The notes: a model not told the origin generated them from the letters alone. Shown: positions 1-12,237, counted from the stretch's first letter. The stretch: DNA of 64,000 bases from Zizania palustris (GCA_019279435.1 JAAALK010000288.1:69936329-70000328); one strand, 5' to 3'. Numbers and translations: made by a program.

Positions 1-690
1 AGACTAAATTACTTTTTAGCACTACTTGTTATCCCCAAACTGATGGTCAAATGGAGGTGGTCAGTTGCACTCTCTCCACACTTTTGCAAACCATGTCCAA
101 GAAAAATATCCGTTGGTGGGAGAAGTGTTTGCTGCATGTGGAATTTTCTTATAATAGGGCGGTACATTCAACGATGCAACTCTGTCCATTCAATGTGGCA
201 TATGGTTTTACACCCATTACTCCACTTGAATTGCTGCCCCTTCGAATTTAAGAGAGGGTAAACATGGAGGCATCCAAGAGGGCCAATTTTGTGAAGAGGA
301 TACATGTAGAAACTAAAGATACAATTGAAAAGAAGGGAAAGTACACTATTGACCGCGTTAATAAAAATTGAAAGGAGGTGTTGTTTCAACCAAGCGACAT
401 GGTGTGGTTACATTTTCATAAGGACATATTTCCTGCACAATGCAAGTACAAATTGAAACCACACAGTGATGGACCATTTAAAATGCTTGCCAAGATTAAT
501 GATAATGCATACAAGATCGATCTTTCTTCAACAGAGTTTAGTGTTAGCAATACATTCAATGTTGCTGATCTAACGTCATATGGTGGAGATGACCTTGATG
601 CATCAAGGTCGACACCTTTTCAAGGAGGGAGGATGATGAGGACATCCCTAGTCCTTTACCATTCTCTTCCTGTGATAAACCTATGAAAGT
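1..690 (+). pseudogene. Ty3/gypsy integrase C-terminal relic
   Basis: Two offset reading frames together look like the end of a Ty3/gypsy polyprotein. The first (about 40-250) reads like the integrase core around the catalytic glutamate, with QTDGQMEVV, NRTLS-like and FSYNRAVH-like patterns. The second (378-686) reads like the integrase C-terminal domain, with SDMVWLHFHK, KLKPHSDGPFK and an NVADL stretch, then the acidic tail DDLDASRSTPFQ. The two parts are separated by stops and a frame change near 250-378, so it is dead. The window starts inside the gene, so gag, protease and RT would lie upstream. The family call rests on motif order. The exact lineage is not determinable here. Confidence 0.75.
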
Positions 691-1246
691 CAGGATTGGA
701 CCAATCACAAGAGCACACACAAAGTTACTTGATCAAACTCACTCTTGTTGAATCTGATATAATTATTGATGAGAATTTTATACTACCTAAGTCTATGCAT
801 TTATGTATGATCATGTTTGAAGAAAACACATGCATTTCCGAGGAGGAGGAGTGCAACAAGATCAATTAGCGTTGAGTGCCTAAAGTGTGTGCGTCTTAGG
901 AGTTGGTCTACGAGCCAATATTTCTGGCCAAATCCAACCCTTGGGTCAGTTTGTATCTAGTTAGTTTCGAATTAGAATAGAACTTTCACTCAGAGTAGGA
1001 CTCCAATCAGTGAAGGATTCCAACTCAGGGTAGGAATCCAACTTGGACTTCATATTAAAGTACGACTCTTTTATTGTTGCCTGCCCTATCTTGGACGCCA
1101 CCCCTAAACCCCTATAAATAGAGGTGACTGGCCCTAGTTAGAGGCAACATTTAAGATTAGATTAAAACTTCAGATTGAACGACTGTTATTCCTTCTTCTG
1201 TATTCTACATATTCCTCTTCGTTTTGATCAGGAATTTTACCCTCAC
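691..1246 (+). other. 3' noncoding region / LTR remnant of the gypsy relic
   Basis: No coding capacity is seen after the integrase tail. A TATA-like CTATAAATAGAG lies at about 1111-1122 and a T-rich segment follows, which fits the U3-R part of an LTR in plus orientation. I could not find the LTR start or its partner in the window, so the boundaries are arbitrary. Confidence 0.4.
1111..1120 (+). promoter_or_regulatory. TATA-like box in gypsy LTR remnant
   Basis: CTATAAATAG is a good plant TATA box and sits where an LTR promoter would be expected, downstream of the integrase remnant. Confidence 0.45.
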
Positions 1247-1341
1247 CACTTGCACAAGAACCAATTTTTTTGTAATTTTCTTAGGCACTATTCCTTCAAT
1301 CTCCCACTTGCACAAGAACCATTTTTTTGTAATTTTCTTAA
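1247..1341. repeat. Imperfect direct duplication of a T-rich segment
   Basis: The segment CACTTGCACAAGAACC followed by a T run and GTAATTTTCTTA occurs twice, at about 1247-1285 and 1303-1341, roughly 56 bp apart. The spacer contains ATCTCCCAC, the complement of a copia polypurine tract. The duplication sits at the junction between the gypsy relic and Copia-M. Confidence 0.6.
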
Positions 1342-2179
1342 TTCATCCCCTTAAGTGTGTGACCCGATAGGTTCATACACTAACGACTATTCACCAGAAA
1401 CCTTTTTTGACTAACTAATAAATAGCGGTACCTACTAACACATATTGACCCCCAAAAACATACAAAACAATTTATCACTGAACCTTGATGTATGCACGCA
1501 CCAGTCCCTTTACCACACGACATCAGTCAAGCTCAAGGCGAGATTTGTGCCATCCTTGTTGGACAGCTCGACATTTCACTCGATCAAGTAACGGAATCAA
1601 ATCATGACTAACTCTTTAGTCATAGTGGCATGGCCATGCACTTTTCCAATCTGACTACCTCGAGGGGCCCAGACGTCTTTCATAACACACCTAAACAACC
1701 ATTATTACTACCCTATTATGGAATAGTGTTAGGAAGCATCTAAGTGTGTCACTACACATTCTGGAATCAAATGACAATCTTAGGCCTGAGGACTCTGTAG
1801 GTACACCATTTGAGATGAAAACTAATGACACATTACAATAACAATCCCAGCAGTATCTCAAGTGGGTTTATCCAACACCATGTTCATCAACATGTGTCCA
1901 CATCTCTGATTTGACATCCCTATGTTTATGATCCATGAAACATGATAATTAATCAGCCAAATGTGCTAATCTATGTATCATCATTGTCCCACATGACGAT
2001 AAGATTAGGGATTCATTTTGAACAACATCATTATAAAACAAATAGTCTCACAGATAAGTCATCAACTCATCAATCAATGTAAATGACGTTTACTCAAGGA
2101 ACAAGACAGCAATTATCCTCTTTACATTAGCATAGACACTACTAACATCTTTCACGTACACATGACTCACTCACACAAG

Positions 2180-3336
2180 TATCTAATACTCATGGATCTT
2201 AGGTGTGCCTCATGCTTGGGCTGTGGAAGAAGTTTTGTCAACGGATCTGCTATATTCAAATCCATGTGCAACTTGCAAATCTTCACATCACCTCTCTCAA
2301 TGATCTCGCGGATCAGGTGATATTGCTAAAGTATATGTTTGGACTTCTTGTGTGACCTTGCTCCTTAGCTTGCGCAATGGAACCACTATTATCACAATAG
2401 AGGTCCACTAGACTGGACGCACTAGGAACAACACCTATCTTAGAAACAAACTTTCTGATCCAAATGGCCTCCTTCGCAGCTTCTTAAGTTGCGATATATT
2501 CAACTTCTATTGTAGAATCAGACATCATCTCTTGCTTGGAACTCTTCCAACTCACTGCGCCTCCATTGAGGTAGAACACAAAACAAGATTGTGATCAAAA
2601 ATCATCTTTATCGGTCTGAAAATTAGCTTCAGTGTAACTACTTACAACGAGCTCATCTTCACTACCGTTAGCTAGGAACATTTCCTCAGTGCTTTTTAAG
2701 TACTTGATGATGCCTTTTACTATAGTCTAGTGACTTTCACTCAGGGTCGGCTGGTATCTGCTCATAACATTTAGAGTGTATGAAACATCTGGGTGTGTAC
2801 ATAGCATGACATACATGATGGAGCTGAATGCGGAGGCATATGGGATCACACTCATCTTCTCTAGCTCATCAGGTGTCGTAGCACACTGAGTCTTACTATG
2901 AGAAATACCATGTGACATTGGCAGAAATCTCTTCTTGAAATTCTCCATTTTGAACTGTTTCAAAACTTTGTCAATGTACATACTCTAGCTTAATCCAATT
3001 AGCTGCTTTGATCTATCTCTATAGGTCTTTATGCCTAAAATGTATACTGCCTATCCAAGATCATTCATCAAAAAACTATTTTTTCAATGAAATCTTGACA
3101 TCATTCAACAATGGAATGTCATTTATAATCAATAATATGCCATCCACATATAAGACCAGAAATACAAGTGAGCTCTCACCAGCCTTCTAGGAAACACAAA
3201 GCTCTTCTTCGTTCTTGATGAAGCCAAACCCTTTAACTACCTCATCAAGACGAAGATTGTAACTCCGAGAAGCTTGCTTCATCCTACAAATGGACTTCTA
3301 CAACTTACAAACTTTTCTAGCATTTTTTTGGATCAT
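2180..3336 (-). pseudogene. Copia-M RT end and RNase H relic
   Basis: The longest open piece (2727-2981, minus) holds a typical copia RT C-terminus: PMSHGISHSKTQC, then IPYASAFSSIMYVM and THPDVSYTLNVMSRYQ. Further left on the minus strand a broken frame reads RNase H-like patterns such as FYLNGGAVSWKSSKQE and VEYIAT. Toward 3300 the frame reads DPKNARKVCKL and SICRMKQAS, the fingers/palm motif before YGLKQ-type residues. Several stops interrupt it. This continues from the RT piece at 6619-7045 once the intervening insertion is removed. Confidence 0.75.
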
Positions 3337-3341
3337 CTAGA

Positions 3342-6300
3342 TGTAACACCCCAAATTTCCAAAGAAATAAAAATACAATTTATTTATATTTTTTCTAAAA
3401 AAGATTATTCTTGAATTTCCTTTAAGGCTATTTATACCCAAATAAACTAAAACCTAGAGGAGATATCCAAACCAGAGCCCGAGAAAATTAATATGTGATC
3501 CCAAGACCAAGACCTATTTTTGAGAATTTTTACAAATTTTTATCACCCTTGGAAGCAACCCAAATATTTTAAATCAATTTCAGCAATTATTTTTATTCAG
3601 AAATGAATTTAAACAGTAACGACCCCTTTCCCCTTTTCTCCCTCACCGGCCGGCCCAGCCCACTCCCTCCCCATGCCCCTCACTGACAAACGGGCCCTGC
3701 TTGTCAGCAGCCCCCTCTCTCCACGCGCGTGCGCCCGAAGCCCCGGTCCCACCTGTCGGCGCCAACCCCTCCTCTCGGCCGATCCTGACCCCACCAGTCA
3801 TCCCCGCCCGTTGCCACGCCCGTGCCCCTGCGCCCCACTGACAGTGGGCCCTCACTGTCAGTTTCATCATCCACCTCGCGCCACTGCCCCCAAACTTCGC
3901 TGGCCGAATCCGGTGCTCCGCGATCCGCTCGTCGCCGGCCCCTCCCATTAAATTGGCATCACATTATTGTCCCCCGAGACCCATCGGCCGTTTTTCCTCT
4001 TTAATCCACGCGTTTAAGCCATGGGATCACCGCTTGCGTGCATTACAGGACCTCACCGGTGACATTGAAGACCCCCCTCGGTTTTCCATGTATACAACGC
4101 CACTTTACCCCCGCCAGCGTCCCTATTTAAGCCCCTGGTACCCCGCGTTCACCCCCTCGCTAGCAATTGAACGAAAACCGAACCGAACGCCCGTGCTCCA
4201 CATTTTAACGCCACACCGCCACCCTTGCTCCAGCCGCCGCTCGCCGTCGTCGGAGTCCTCCTCCACTCTCGGTGACCGCACCCGTGTGATCACCGACACC
4301 ACCCTGACCTCGTCCACCCCTCCGTCACCGCTGAAGACCACCGGAACCCCATCGCCGACGAGGACCCGAGCACCTTCGCCACCCCCACTCGTTGCCGGCT
4401 GCAAACCGATGATCCCAAGCCTCACCGACGGTATCCTCTTGACCCCCGCATTGTACTGATTCCGTTTTAGCCCTTAGAACCGACCGTCGTCGCTCGCCGT
4501 GGCCGCTAGCCCGTCGCCGTCGTCGGAGAAGACAACCGGCATGGGTAAAGTACCCGTGTCGTGTTGGATTCGACCACAGCCGTGAGATCTTGATCCGATG
4601 GTGATGATTAAATCATTCGCTCGGTTTAATCAGATCCGTCAGATCTTAGCGAACCGGTATGATCTAATCTAGACCATCCATTTGTATTTAAAACCCGCAT
4701 TAAATCTAGGTCATCCATCGCGTACCGGTTCGATCTTTTAATCCCAGCCATCCGTTTTCATTTAAACCGCCTGCCTCGTCCTCACGCGTCTGATCGCGAT
4801 TCGACAGTGATCTGGATCCGGTCCACGCGCACAGTGCGTGGGTTCACGGTGGATTTGGTTCACCGTGGACCGGCGACTGTTTTTAAATTAAATTAAATCC
4901 TAAAAATTGTTTTAAACTTCAAAAATTCGTATCTTGCTCATTTTAACTCCAAATTTAACCATTTCAATTCCAGAAAATTTATATTTTTATTCTCTACATG
5001 TTTATGCAATAAAAATAGTAGGTTTACCTTGGAAATTTTATTTTCATTTAATAATTTAAGAACACTTTAGGGTAAATTCATAATTCTTTTAGAAAAATCC
5101 AGACCTCCATAAAATTGTCTTAAAAATTTAAATAATAATTTCAGAATAGTTAATGACTTCAATTCAAGTATTTTAGCTCAATCAAAACCTTTATGTTTGT
5201 TATGTGATCTTGGAATGTTTATTGAATGTAATGTTTATTATGCGTATCGAGAAGACTACGATGCCACCGAGGAGCCGGAATATTACCCGGAAGTTCCCCC
5301 GTTACCTTTCGCTGAACAAGGCAAATCACCAAACTAAACTTTTGAGCATATTGAACCTAGTTTTCTTAAACTATCGCTAAAATACATAGGTATTACATCC
5401 ATTAGTCAAATTGGAGCCTTACATTATATTTATTTAGATCCCCTACCTTGAAGTGCAAACCCAAGCCATGCTATTGAGCCTAAACTCCTTGTCACCACAT
5501 TATTAGTACTATTAGATAGTGTCCAATGTATTGGCACAACTGCTATAGGTTAAAAATGAGTCGTAGAGATTTGGATTCCATTATATGATCCCCGCTATTC
5601 TCATCCCTGGAATTCTATTGGTGATAGAGTTTTGGTTAAGTGTGTAAGCATGGTGGGTTCCGGGTGCAAGCTAGGGCATTGATCGGTAGCACCCGGGGCA
5701 CTATAAGGACCGGTCTGTGGGATCCATTGCAATACATTTCCGTACTAACCACAAGTCTAGTGGGTAAGTCATAACTAAGGTATGGAGTGTTTCAACTCGA
5801 GGCACCACTTGGAGATGGGTTAAGCAGCACCTGCGAGTGTCTTGTACTGACGTGGCACAAAATAGGGTGCGACGTTAGCCCAGAGTGGCCGGGCGCGCCG
5901 GCGAAACCTTGAGCGGGTGTTACCGGCTTGGAGCATTTCATGCTGAGGTTTTGGCACGAGTTCCCATGGAATGGGTCATCTCGTTACACTTGGGTGTATG
6001 GGATGAGTGTGTGCCTTGTGGGTACAGTGGTACACCTCTGATCAAAGTTTAAATCTTTTCGAAAAGCCGAGCCCACGGTCAAGGGCGGGTTGCGCGACTA
6101 CTCGCAGTTAGTTTACATTTATGGATGTTGCATGATGACTTGGCATGTAAGGACTGTTGAGCGAGGAGGGAAAATGTACTCCTCGAGTTAGATGATATTA
6201 CATTGTTCATGTTTATTATTCCTCATAATCAAATTTGACTACACTAAATGCTGCAACTGAAAAATGTACTTTTCTGCACTTTAAACCCTTGTCATTCCTT

Positions 6301-6618
6301 TGTTATTATCCTGCATTATTATTGCATTTCTCGGTGGCTTGTTGAGTACTTTTCCGTTGGACAAACACTTTAGAGTCTGCATACTACGAGGAGGATGGTC
6401 TGGAGTAGCGACCCAGTCAAGAAGACGATCCTGAAGAAGATGTTCGTCATGCAATTTATTTTCATAGTTTCTTTTAATTTTACTCTTATGTAATAATGTG
6501 GTCTGCGAACCACAGATATTTGACCGTATGTACGTTGTCGCATGATGAACCTCTTGTTATTATTATTTTTCTATGGAAATTCAATAATGTTCCGATTTGG
6601 TAAAATCGGGGCGTCACA
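3342..6618 (+). mobile_element. 3.3-kb solo-LTR-like insertion (TGTAACACC...GGCGTCACA)
   Basis: The segment starts TGTAACACCCC and ends GGGGCGTCACA, short imperfect inverted ends typical of some Ty3/gypsy LTRs. It sits exactly inside the RT frame of Copia-M, between the codons for EGL and DDPK on the minus strand. The flanking 5-mers are CTAGA (3337-3341) and CAAGA (6619-6623), a target duplication with one mismatch. A TATA-like CTATTTAAG lies at about 4123. The C-rich block 3640-4460 contains long open frames of biased composition that I do not regard as genes. I see no gag or pol inside. The orientation follows the TATA box only. It could also be a nonautonomous element rather than a solo LTR. 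Confidence 0.65.
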
Positions 6619-7045
6619 CAAGACCTTCAGACCGTGTCATGTACACATCCTCACTTAGGTTTCCATTAAGGAAATCCGTCTTGACATCTATTTTCCATAT
6701 TTCATAATCATATAATGCGGCAATTGCTAGGATGATCCGAATAGACTTAAGCATAGCGACGAGTGAAAATGTTTCATCATAATCAACACCTTGAATATGT
6801 TTTAAACCTTTCGTCACAAATCGTGCTTTATAGATGTGATCATTTCCATCAACATCTATCTTCTTCTTGAAGATCCATTTCCACTCAATAGTTTTTACAC
6901 CATTGGGTGGATTGACCAAGTTCCAAAGTTGGTTCTCTCGTATGGACTGCAATTTTGTCTGGATCGGAACTTCCGATCTGACATTGGAACTTACGATTAG
7001 ACTCCTCCATCGCAAATCTTGTACGGCATCCGAACTTCCGATCAA
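6619..7045 (-). pseudogene. Copia-M reverse transcriptase N-terminal relic
   Basis: The minus-strand frame encodes the start of copia RT: RENQLWNLVNPPNGVKTIEW, WIFKKKIDVDG, KARFVTKGL, VDYDETFSLVAMLKSIRI, KIDVKTDFLNGNLSEDVYM. It ends at the insertion point of the 3.3-kb element. Several conserved positions look changed (for example DETFS-LVAM where APVA is usual). Upstream (6960-7145) the frame runs into repeat sequence that does not belong to RT. Confidence 0.85.
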
Positions 7046-7145
7046 ACATCAGAACTTCTGATCCGGCAAGTATCGGAACTTTTGATCAGGCATCAGAACT
7101 TCTAAAATTCTACAAACAATAACATATCCAATCTATTTTAATTCA
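6955..7145. repeat. Block of TCGGAACTTCCGAT-type repeats within pol
   Basis: At least six variants of the near-palindrome ATCGGAACTTCCGAT, ending in a tail ATTCTACAAACAATAAC. The tail resembles the one at about 10313-10340 next to the Copia-M primer-binding site. The block sits between the integrase/RT linker and RT coding sequence. Confidence 0.6.
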
Positions 7146-8491
7146 GATCTAATGGCTCCAAGCCATTTCTAAGAGTTTGGTCACATCACTGCTTCCGCAT
7201 AGGTCTCGGGCTTGTTGTGGTCTAACAACAACATGTCACGTTGCCCCGTGGTCAAAAACATGAACCACTTCAGCGCGTGACTCACCCTCCCAGACCTTCG
7301 TGGGGCTGGTGTCTCAACAACGGGCCGTGCAACATCTTGCAAATCCTATTATGGTTTAGTGGGATCTGGAACACCTTCTAGTGCCTCTCAAACCTCTTCG
7401 AGATGCACCGTCTTCCCACTAATCCTTTTTAGAGAAAATCTTTCTCAAGGAATACACCATTATGAGCGACAAACACTTTTCCCTCTTCTCTATTATAGAA
7501 ATAGTATCTTTTGTTTTCCCTAGGAAACCCCACAAAGAAGTACTTGTCAGATTTAGGAGTGAGCTTGTCAGACGTCAAAAATTTGACATACGCCTCACAT
7601 CCCTAAATCTTTAGAAAAGACAAACTGGGACGCCTCCCATACCACATCTCATATGGCGTCTTCTCTACTGACTTAGATGGAACTCTATTTATCATGAAAG
7701 CGGTAATTTCTAGAGTGAGTCCCCAAAAGAATAATGGAAGATCAGCATAACTCATCATAGACTGAACCATGTCCAACAAAGTGTGGTTTCTCTACTCGGA
7801 CACTATTCCACTAGGGCATGCCGGGTGAAGTCAACTATGGAACAATTCCACACTGCTTCAGATGATCACTAAACTCATGGCTCAAATATTCACCTCCACG
7901 ATCAGATCGTAGAAATTTAATTGACTTGCCCGTATGATTTTGTACTTCATTTTGGAACTCCTTGAACATTTCGAACGACTCCCATTTATGCCTCATCAAG
8001 TATACATAACCATATCTACTGAAGTCATCGGTAAAAGTGACAAAGTACTAAAAAACTCCTCTTACAACATGGCTCATTGGTCCACATACATCAGTATGTA
8101 CAATGGCCAATAGCTCATTCGCCCTCTCACTCTGACCAGTGAAAGGTGTCTTTGTCATTTTGCCAAGTAAGCAAGACTCGCATGTGTCATACGATTCAAA
8201 ATCAAATGACTCTAAAAGTCCATCACTATGGAGCTTCTGCACGTGCTTCTCGTTTATATGACTTAAACAACAATGTTAGATGTTGGTAGGATTCAAATTA
8301 TTGAGTCGTTGTTTCTTTGTACTAATGTTATAAATGTGTGCATCTTCAAAACTTAGAATGTATAATCCATTCACCAATGGACAAACACCATAGAGCATAC
8401 TATTCAAGAATATCAAACAACACTTGTTCTTTATCACGAACTCATAACCTTCTTCCTCTAAATATGAAGAACATATAATGTTTCGGTCCAT
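7146..8491 (-). pseudogene. Copia-M integrase relic
   Basis: Minus-strand pieces show the pre-integrase zinc region (8048-8242: KLHSDGLLES, CESCLLGKMTKTPF, LLAIVHTDVCGPM). The core follows at about 7800-8045 (TDDFSRYGYVYLM, KFLRSDRGGEYLS, QCGIVP). The linker ends near PRRSGRVSHALKWF (about 7290). The catalytic aspartates (HTDVCGP, SDRGGEY) are visible. The glutamate region and downstream segments are shredded by stops. The piece at 8276-8491 (NGLYILS, HIYNIS) is the GAG-pre-integrase segment. Confidence 0.75.
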
Positions 8492-8641
8492 TCATGGAAC
8501 ATAATAACAATTATTCAATTCCAGAACTAATCCTGAGGGTAGTGACAAATAATAAACGCCGACGGCCAATGCTGCAACCTTTGCACCATTGCCGACGCGA
8601 ATATCCATTTCACCCACTGCACACTTTTTTGACCTACTCAG

Positions 8642-9171
8642 TCATTGCAATGATTTGTAAGTATGAATCATCGACCCGGTATCAAATATCCATGAATCAT
8701 TTGAATGAGTAGCATGATTAATTTCAATAACATTTATACTTGAAGTAGAAGTGAAAGTCCTACTTCCCTTCTTCCAAATTTCTTCCAAGTAAAATTTGCA
8801 ATTCCTGAACCATTGACAAATTTTGCAGGCAAACAAGGACACTAAGGTACCATACCTCTTAGCCTGAGCTTGGCCCTCAAAAAAGCCTTAGTGTCCCATA
8901 ATCATATTATGAACATTCTTGTTCTCATCTTGCTTCCAAAGCTCAGAGGACAAATATGCCGATATGAGTCAACTTACATTAAGTGACTCATTCGAGTGCT
9001 TCTCCCAAGCTCCCCGGTCAACTAGTTCATCATGATGGGACTCCTCTAGAACAATTTCTTTTTCCTTTCGCTTGAGAATACTTCTCAAGTTTCTAAACCA
9101 ATCAATAAAAATTGTTCCAAAAAGAATCAATCACAAAATAAAGAGTACAATGTTCTTAACAGTTGGTGCCA
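8642..9171 (-). pseudogene. Copia-M gag and protease relic
   Basis: The minus-strand frame starts with a gag N-terminus at about 9171 (MAPTVKNI, then a NFIDWFRNLR-like segment seen here as TIFIDWFRNLRSI, and EESHHDELVD). It passes a gap where most of the central gag is missing (near 8940), then reads GQAQAKRYGT. The protease active site appears at about 8655-8700 as SWIFDTGSMIH, a DTG-type aspartic protease. No CCHC knuckle is seen, so the gag C-terminal part is probably deleted. Confidence 0.65.
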
Positions 9172-10400
9172 TATTCTACAAAGATTAAATGCAAGGTTCA
9201 GCACTATGCAATGTTTATCTTCTATCCAACAAAAGATGTTCCACTATGTAAAAACAATAACTTTCCCTCTAATTACTCATAGTGGCGCAAGATCCATATT
9301 CATTCTAACTCCTAGTGAGCTTTGGCATCACTACTAGAATCTAGGTGACATAGGTAAGCAACACTTTGCTAATCACATTGTATGTGACTCTTATCATTGG
9401 AGAAGCATCCAATGCTCTACGCCAACTCTATGCCCCAAGGCCCAAAACCGTTTTGATAGCCCCGTTAAGCAAACCAATACTATGCGTGCAGAAGTCCGAC
9501 TTCCACCCAACTGGTCAAGATAAAAGATAACACCTTGCTTTGGCAGGCCCACTATCGATGATCGAGATCCTTGGTGGGTGCAACTATTGGAAAGAGCATC
9601 AATACTTAATTTTCTGAGGGAAAACTATTCTAGTAAGGTTACGTCCCTAGCGCGCACAAAACATGCAAGAATAGTATAATAGGAACATAAGAAAGCATCA
9701 TAGGCAATCTTATTAACTGTGACATAGCATGGCCCTCTTCACATGGTGATCTCCATATCCATGGCTCCCATCATTGAGTGTGTGCTTCCGGCCTCCAGGA
9801 ACTGTACCAGTCTATCACTATAGCACCTATACTAGTTACATGAGCCGAAGCATCAATTCTCGACACACAAGTCACAAATGTACACCAGCCTTTGCTATAA
9901 ATATTAATGACACACATGCCATATTTAAATTTACATTCATTGCATGCATCTCATACATCACATTCATCAAGTCCATGCTAGTCACATCATTCTCTGTAAA
10001 ACAAAGTTAGGCGAAGAATCTACAAGTGACTGAACTGGATCAAAACATTCGATTCCAAATCGGAACTTCTGACTGCAATATTGCTCTCTATATCGATTAA
10101 AAACCGACATTGGAACTTTCGATCCAATATCGGAACTTCTGATCCATCAGAATTTCCGATCCATATCGAAACTCCTGAAAACAAAATTGCTGTCTATATT
10201 GAATCATATTCAATATCGGAAGTTCCGATCTGGCATCAAAACTTCCGGTCCGATAAACATCGGAACTTCCAATCTGGCATCGAATCTTTCGATCTGGCAT
10301 CGGAACTTCCAATTTTCTGCAGACAAAAAATAGATCTAATCTGTTTTTCCACCATATATCACCATACATGAGGGATTCAGATCGAATACTACGCACATAT
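9172..10400 (-). other. Copia-M 5' leader, noncoding
   Basis: About 1.2 kb lies between the primer-binding site and the gag start with no credible ORF. The part nearest the primer site (10050-10330) is rich in ATCGGAACTTCCGAT-like near-palindromes. The remainder is unique-looking sequence. Confidence 0.5.
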
Positions 10401-10412
10401 GCTTTGATACCA
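10401..10412 (-). promoter_or_regulatory. Copia-M primer-binding site
   Basis: Minus strand reads TGGTATCAAAGC, one base from the usual TGGTATCAGAGC complementary to initiator-Met tRNA. One base separates it from the LTR end ...CAACA at 10414. Confidence 0.7.
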
Positions 10413-10413
10413 C

Positions 10414-11340
10414 TGTTGGGGAATGGGGAAGCTACGCTAGCCGGTACCTTCTAGCACGTGTGGGATCATAGATCGGTACCTTCTAGCACGAGACGCGTTA
10501 GGTGTTGTGGAAGAATATGTCGCCTGTACTCGCCTTGCTCCGGTCGTTCCTCGACAATCCAAACGACGAAGACGATGACAGTGTTCACATGAAAAAGCCC
10601 ATGATCGCCACTATTGGAGCAATGCCTCTACAGTGTCCACACATACAAGGATGAGATCCTTCCCATGATGGCGTGCTAGCACCGCTCACGAGAAATAGGA
10701 GATTTCCCAATCTCAACTTTTGAGATCAAGAAAGGGAGGAGAGGAGTTCTTGGTGGCTAGGGCTAAAGCTATCAATTACTTCATCGTCCAAGACCTCCTC
10801 CTCCTCTCTTTATATAGAGGTGAGAGCCCCTGGTCTCCAACAATTTGAAACCAATAGATTGGCCTCAAACAATTCGAGACCCAATAGATCTAATTTGTTA
10901 TGCCCGCATCGGAACTTCCGATCAAGACTCTCGGTCTCCAATTCCAGGTAGCATCAGAACTTCCAATACCTCCTATCGGAACTTCCAATCAGTGCAATTT
11001 TTCCTGATACACATCGAAACTTCCAGTTTCAACTCTCTGTCTCTAAATTAGAAATTATCGGAACTTCCGATACCATATGAGAACTTTTGATTTGAGCTCT
11101 CGGTTTCGCAAACCATAAATTATCGGAACTTCCAATACCATATCAGAGCTTCCGATTTGAACTCTACATTTCCAATTCAGAAAATAATCGGAACTTCCGA
11201 TTCTAAATCAAAACTTTCGGTCCAACCAGAATTTTCTTGGGCACTATTACTTCAAGTAGTTCTAACTATAATACCAGATATTCCGATATTTTTAAAGACA
11301 AACACATCGGGATGCCAAATTTTAGTGTAAACACAAGCAT
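10414..11340 (-). repeat. Copia-M 5' LTR (right boundary uncertain)
   Basis: Starts TGTTGGGGAA on the plus strand directly next to the primer-binding site. A TATA-like CTTTATATAGAGG lies near 10807 on the plus strand. The minus-strand equivalent is a weaker candidate. The second half (10900-11225) contains repeated CGGAACTTCCGAT units. No matching 3' LTR was recognised, so the outer edge is a guess. Confidence 0.45.
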
Positions 11341-11467
11341 GTGTAGGTGTTCAGATTGCGGTCAGCCAGTCACTATAGCCCATCAGGCATAACTCGGTAG
11401 GCGAGGCTAGCCTAAGTCTTCCTGTCTTACATGAAAGAACGTTGTGTTGTTGCGCAACTGCCTATTT

Positions 11468-11815
11468 CTAACTTAGTCACTATTTAAGTTAGATCAACTC
11501 TCCCTCCACAACCAAGGTGAGACTATTTCAACAATCTCCCCCATCACACATTAGTGTCATTTGGCCTGACCGCATCACATGGTCCATTGGGGCTCATCAC
11601 CTTAGTGCGCACTCTCAGACCATATCACAAGGTCCTATTGGACGGGCACTAGATACTATGGATTAGGCTCTGATACCATTTGTCGGCCCACACAAGAGAA
11701 ATTAATCCAACCTCTAGCCAACACCGAGAGGGAGCCTTGTTTACACCCCAAAAGCTAGCTCAAGAGGTGAATGACTCCCTCACTATTTAAGTTAGATTAA
11801 CTCTTTTTAGAGAGC
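11468..11815 (-). mobile_element. TRIM-1: miniature LTR retrotransposon copy
   Basis: Minus strand reads as LTR - primer site - about 150 bp internal - purine tract - LTR. The primer site is at 11670-11686 (complement of GGCTCTGATACCATT). The purine tract complement ATCTCCCCC lies at about 11532-11540. The flanking segments share CACTATTTAAGTTAGAT and related sequence. The internal part aligns by eye with 13010-13140 (TCACACATTRGTGTC... and GGCACTAGA..CTATGGA). There are no ORFs. Both LTRs are truncated on their outer sides, so the limits are approximate. Confidence 0.6.
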
Positions 11816-12237
11816 AATAAGAACAACTCACACACACTTATTTTTTTCAAAGTATACAACACACACGCCCACATGAGAGGATGATTTGTGCTACACACTA
11901 GCACCCTCTCACTCACCACACTGTTTTTGAAATGCACTTAAAGGACTTAAATAGCCATATGCACACACGACAAGACCACTCACTCACACAACCTCCCCGT
12001 GCAATCACCTCCACTAATTTCTACATGACTACACTAATTCCTGCATCTCCACTAATTTCGCTGCACTAATTCAGCATGCAATTACTCAATCTCTACTAAT
12101 TCCACTACACTAATTTAGCATGCAATCACTCAATTAATTCCTAGTTTCACTTAATGACACATTCCAAATAGCACAATGCATGCAACACTTGACATCTAAG
12201 CATGATAGCATAATGGAAATACAAGATTATTTCTAAC
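11816..12237 (-). repeat. Copia LTR (3' LTR of a gag-only remnant)
   Basis: On the minus strand this begins TGTTAGAAATAATC directly after a purine-rich tract (plus strand ATCACCCCG at 12238). It contains TATA-like CTATTTAAG (complement near 11950). A loose repeat of CACTAATTYC occurs at 12010-12120. It lies just downstream of the gag remnant 12289-12894, as a 3' LTR would. Confidence 0.5.

Larger units (their letters stand above)
1298..11340 (-). mobile_element. Copia-M: degenerate Ty1/copia retrotransposon, minus strand
   Basis: Read on the minus strand, the parts come in copia order. There is a 5' LTR candidate (10414 upward), a primer-binding site (10401-10412), a long leader (9172-10400), and gag starting at about 9171. 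Protease follows near 8650-8720, then integrase (about 7900-8490), RT (6619-7045, continuing 3300 to 2980), RNase H (about 2180-2981), and a purine tract at about 1298-1308. Stops and frameshifts are everywhere, and a 3.3-kb insertion splits RT. The right boundary of the 5' LTR is approximate, and the 3' LTR cannot be separated from the gypsy remnant. Confidence 0.7.

Noticed and set aside
3953..4459. 168-codon proline/threonine-rich open frame
   Set aside because: Within the noncoding C-rich half of the solo-LTR-like element. Low-complexity composition, no domain.
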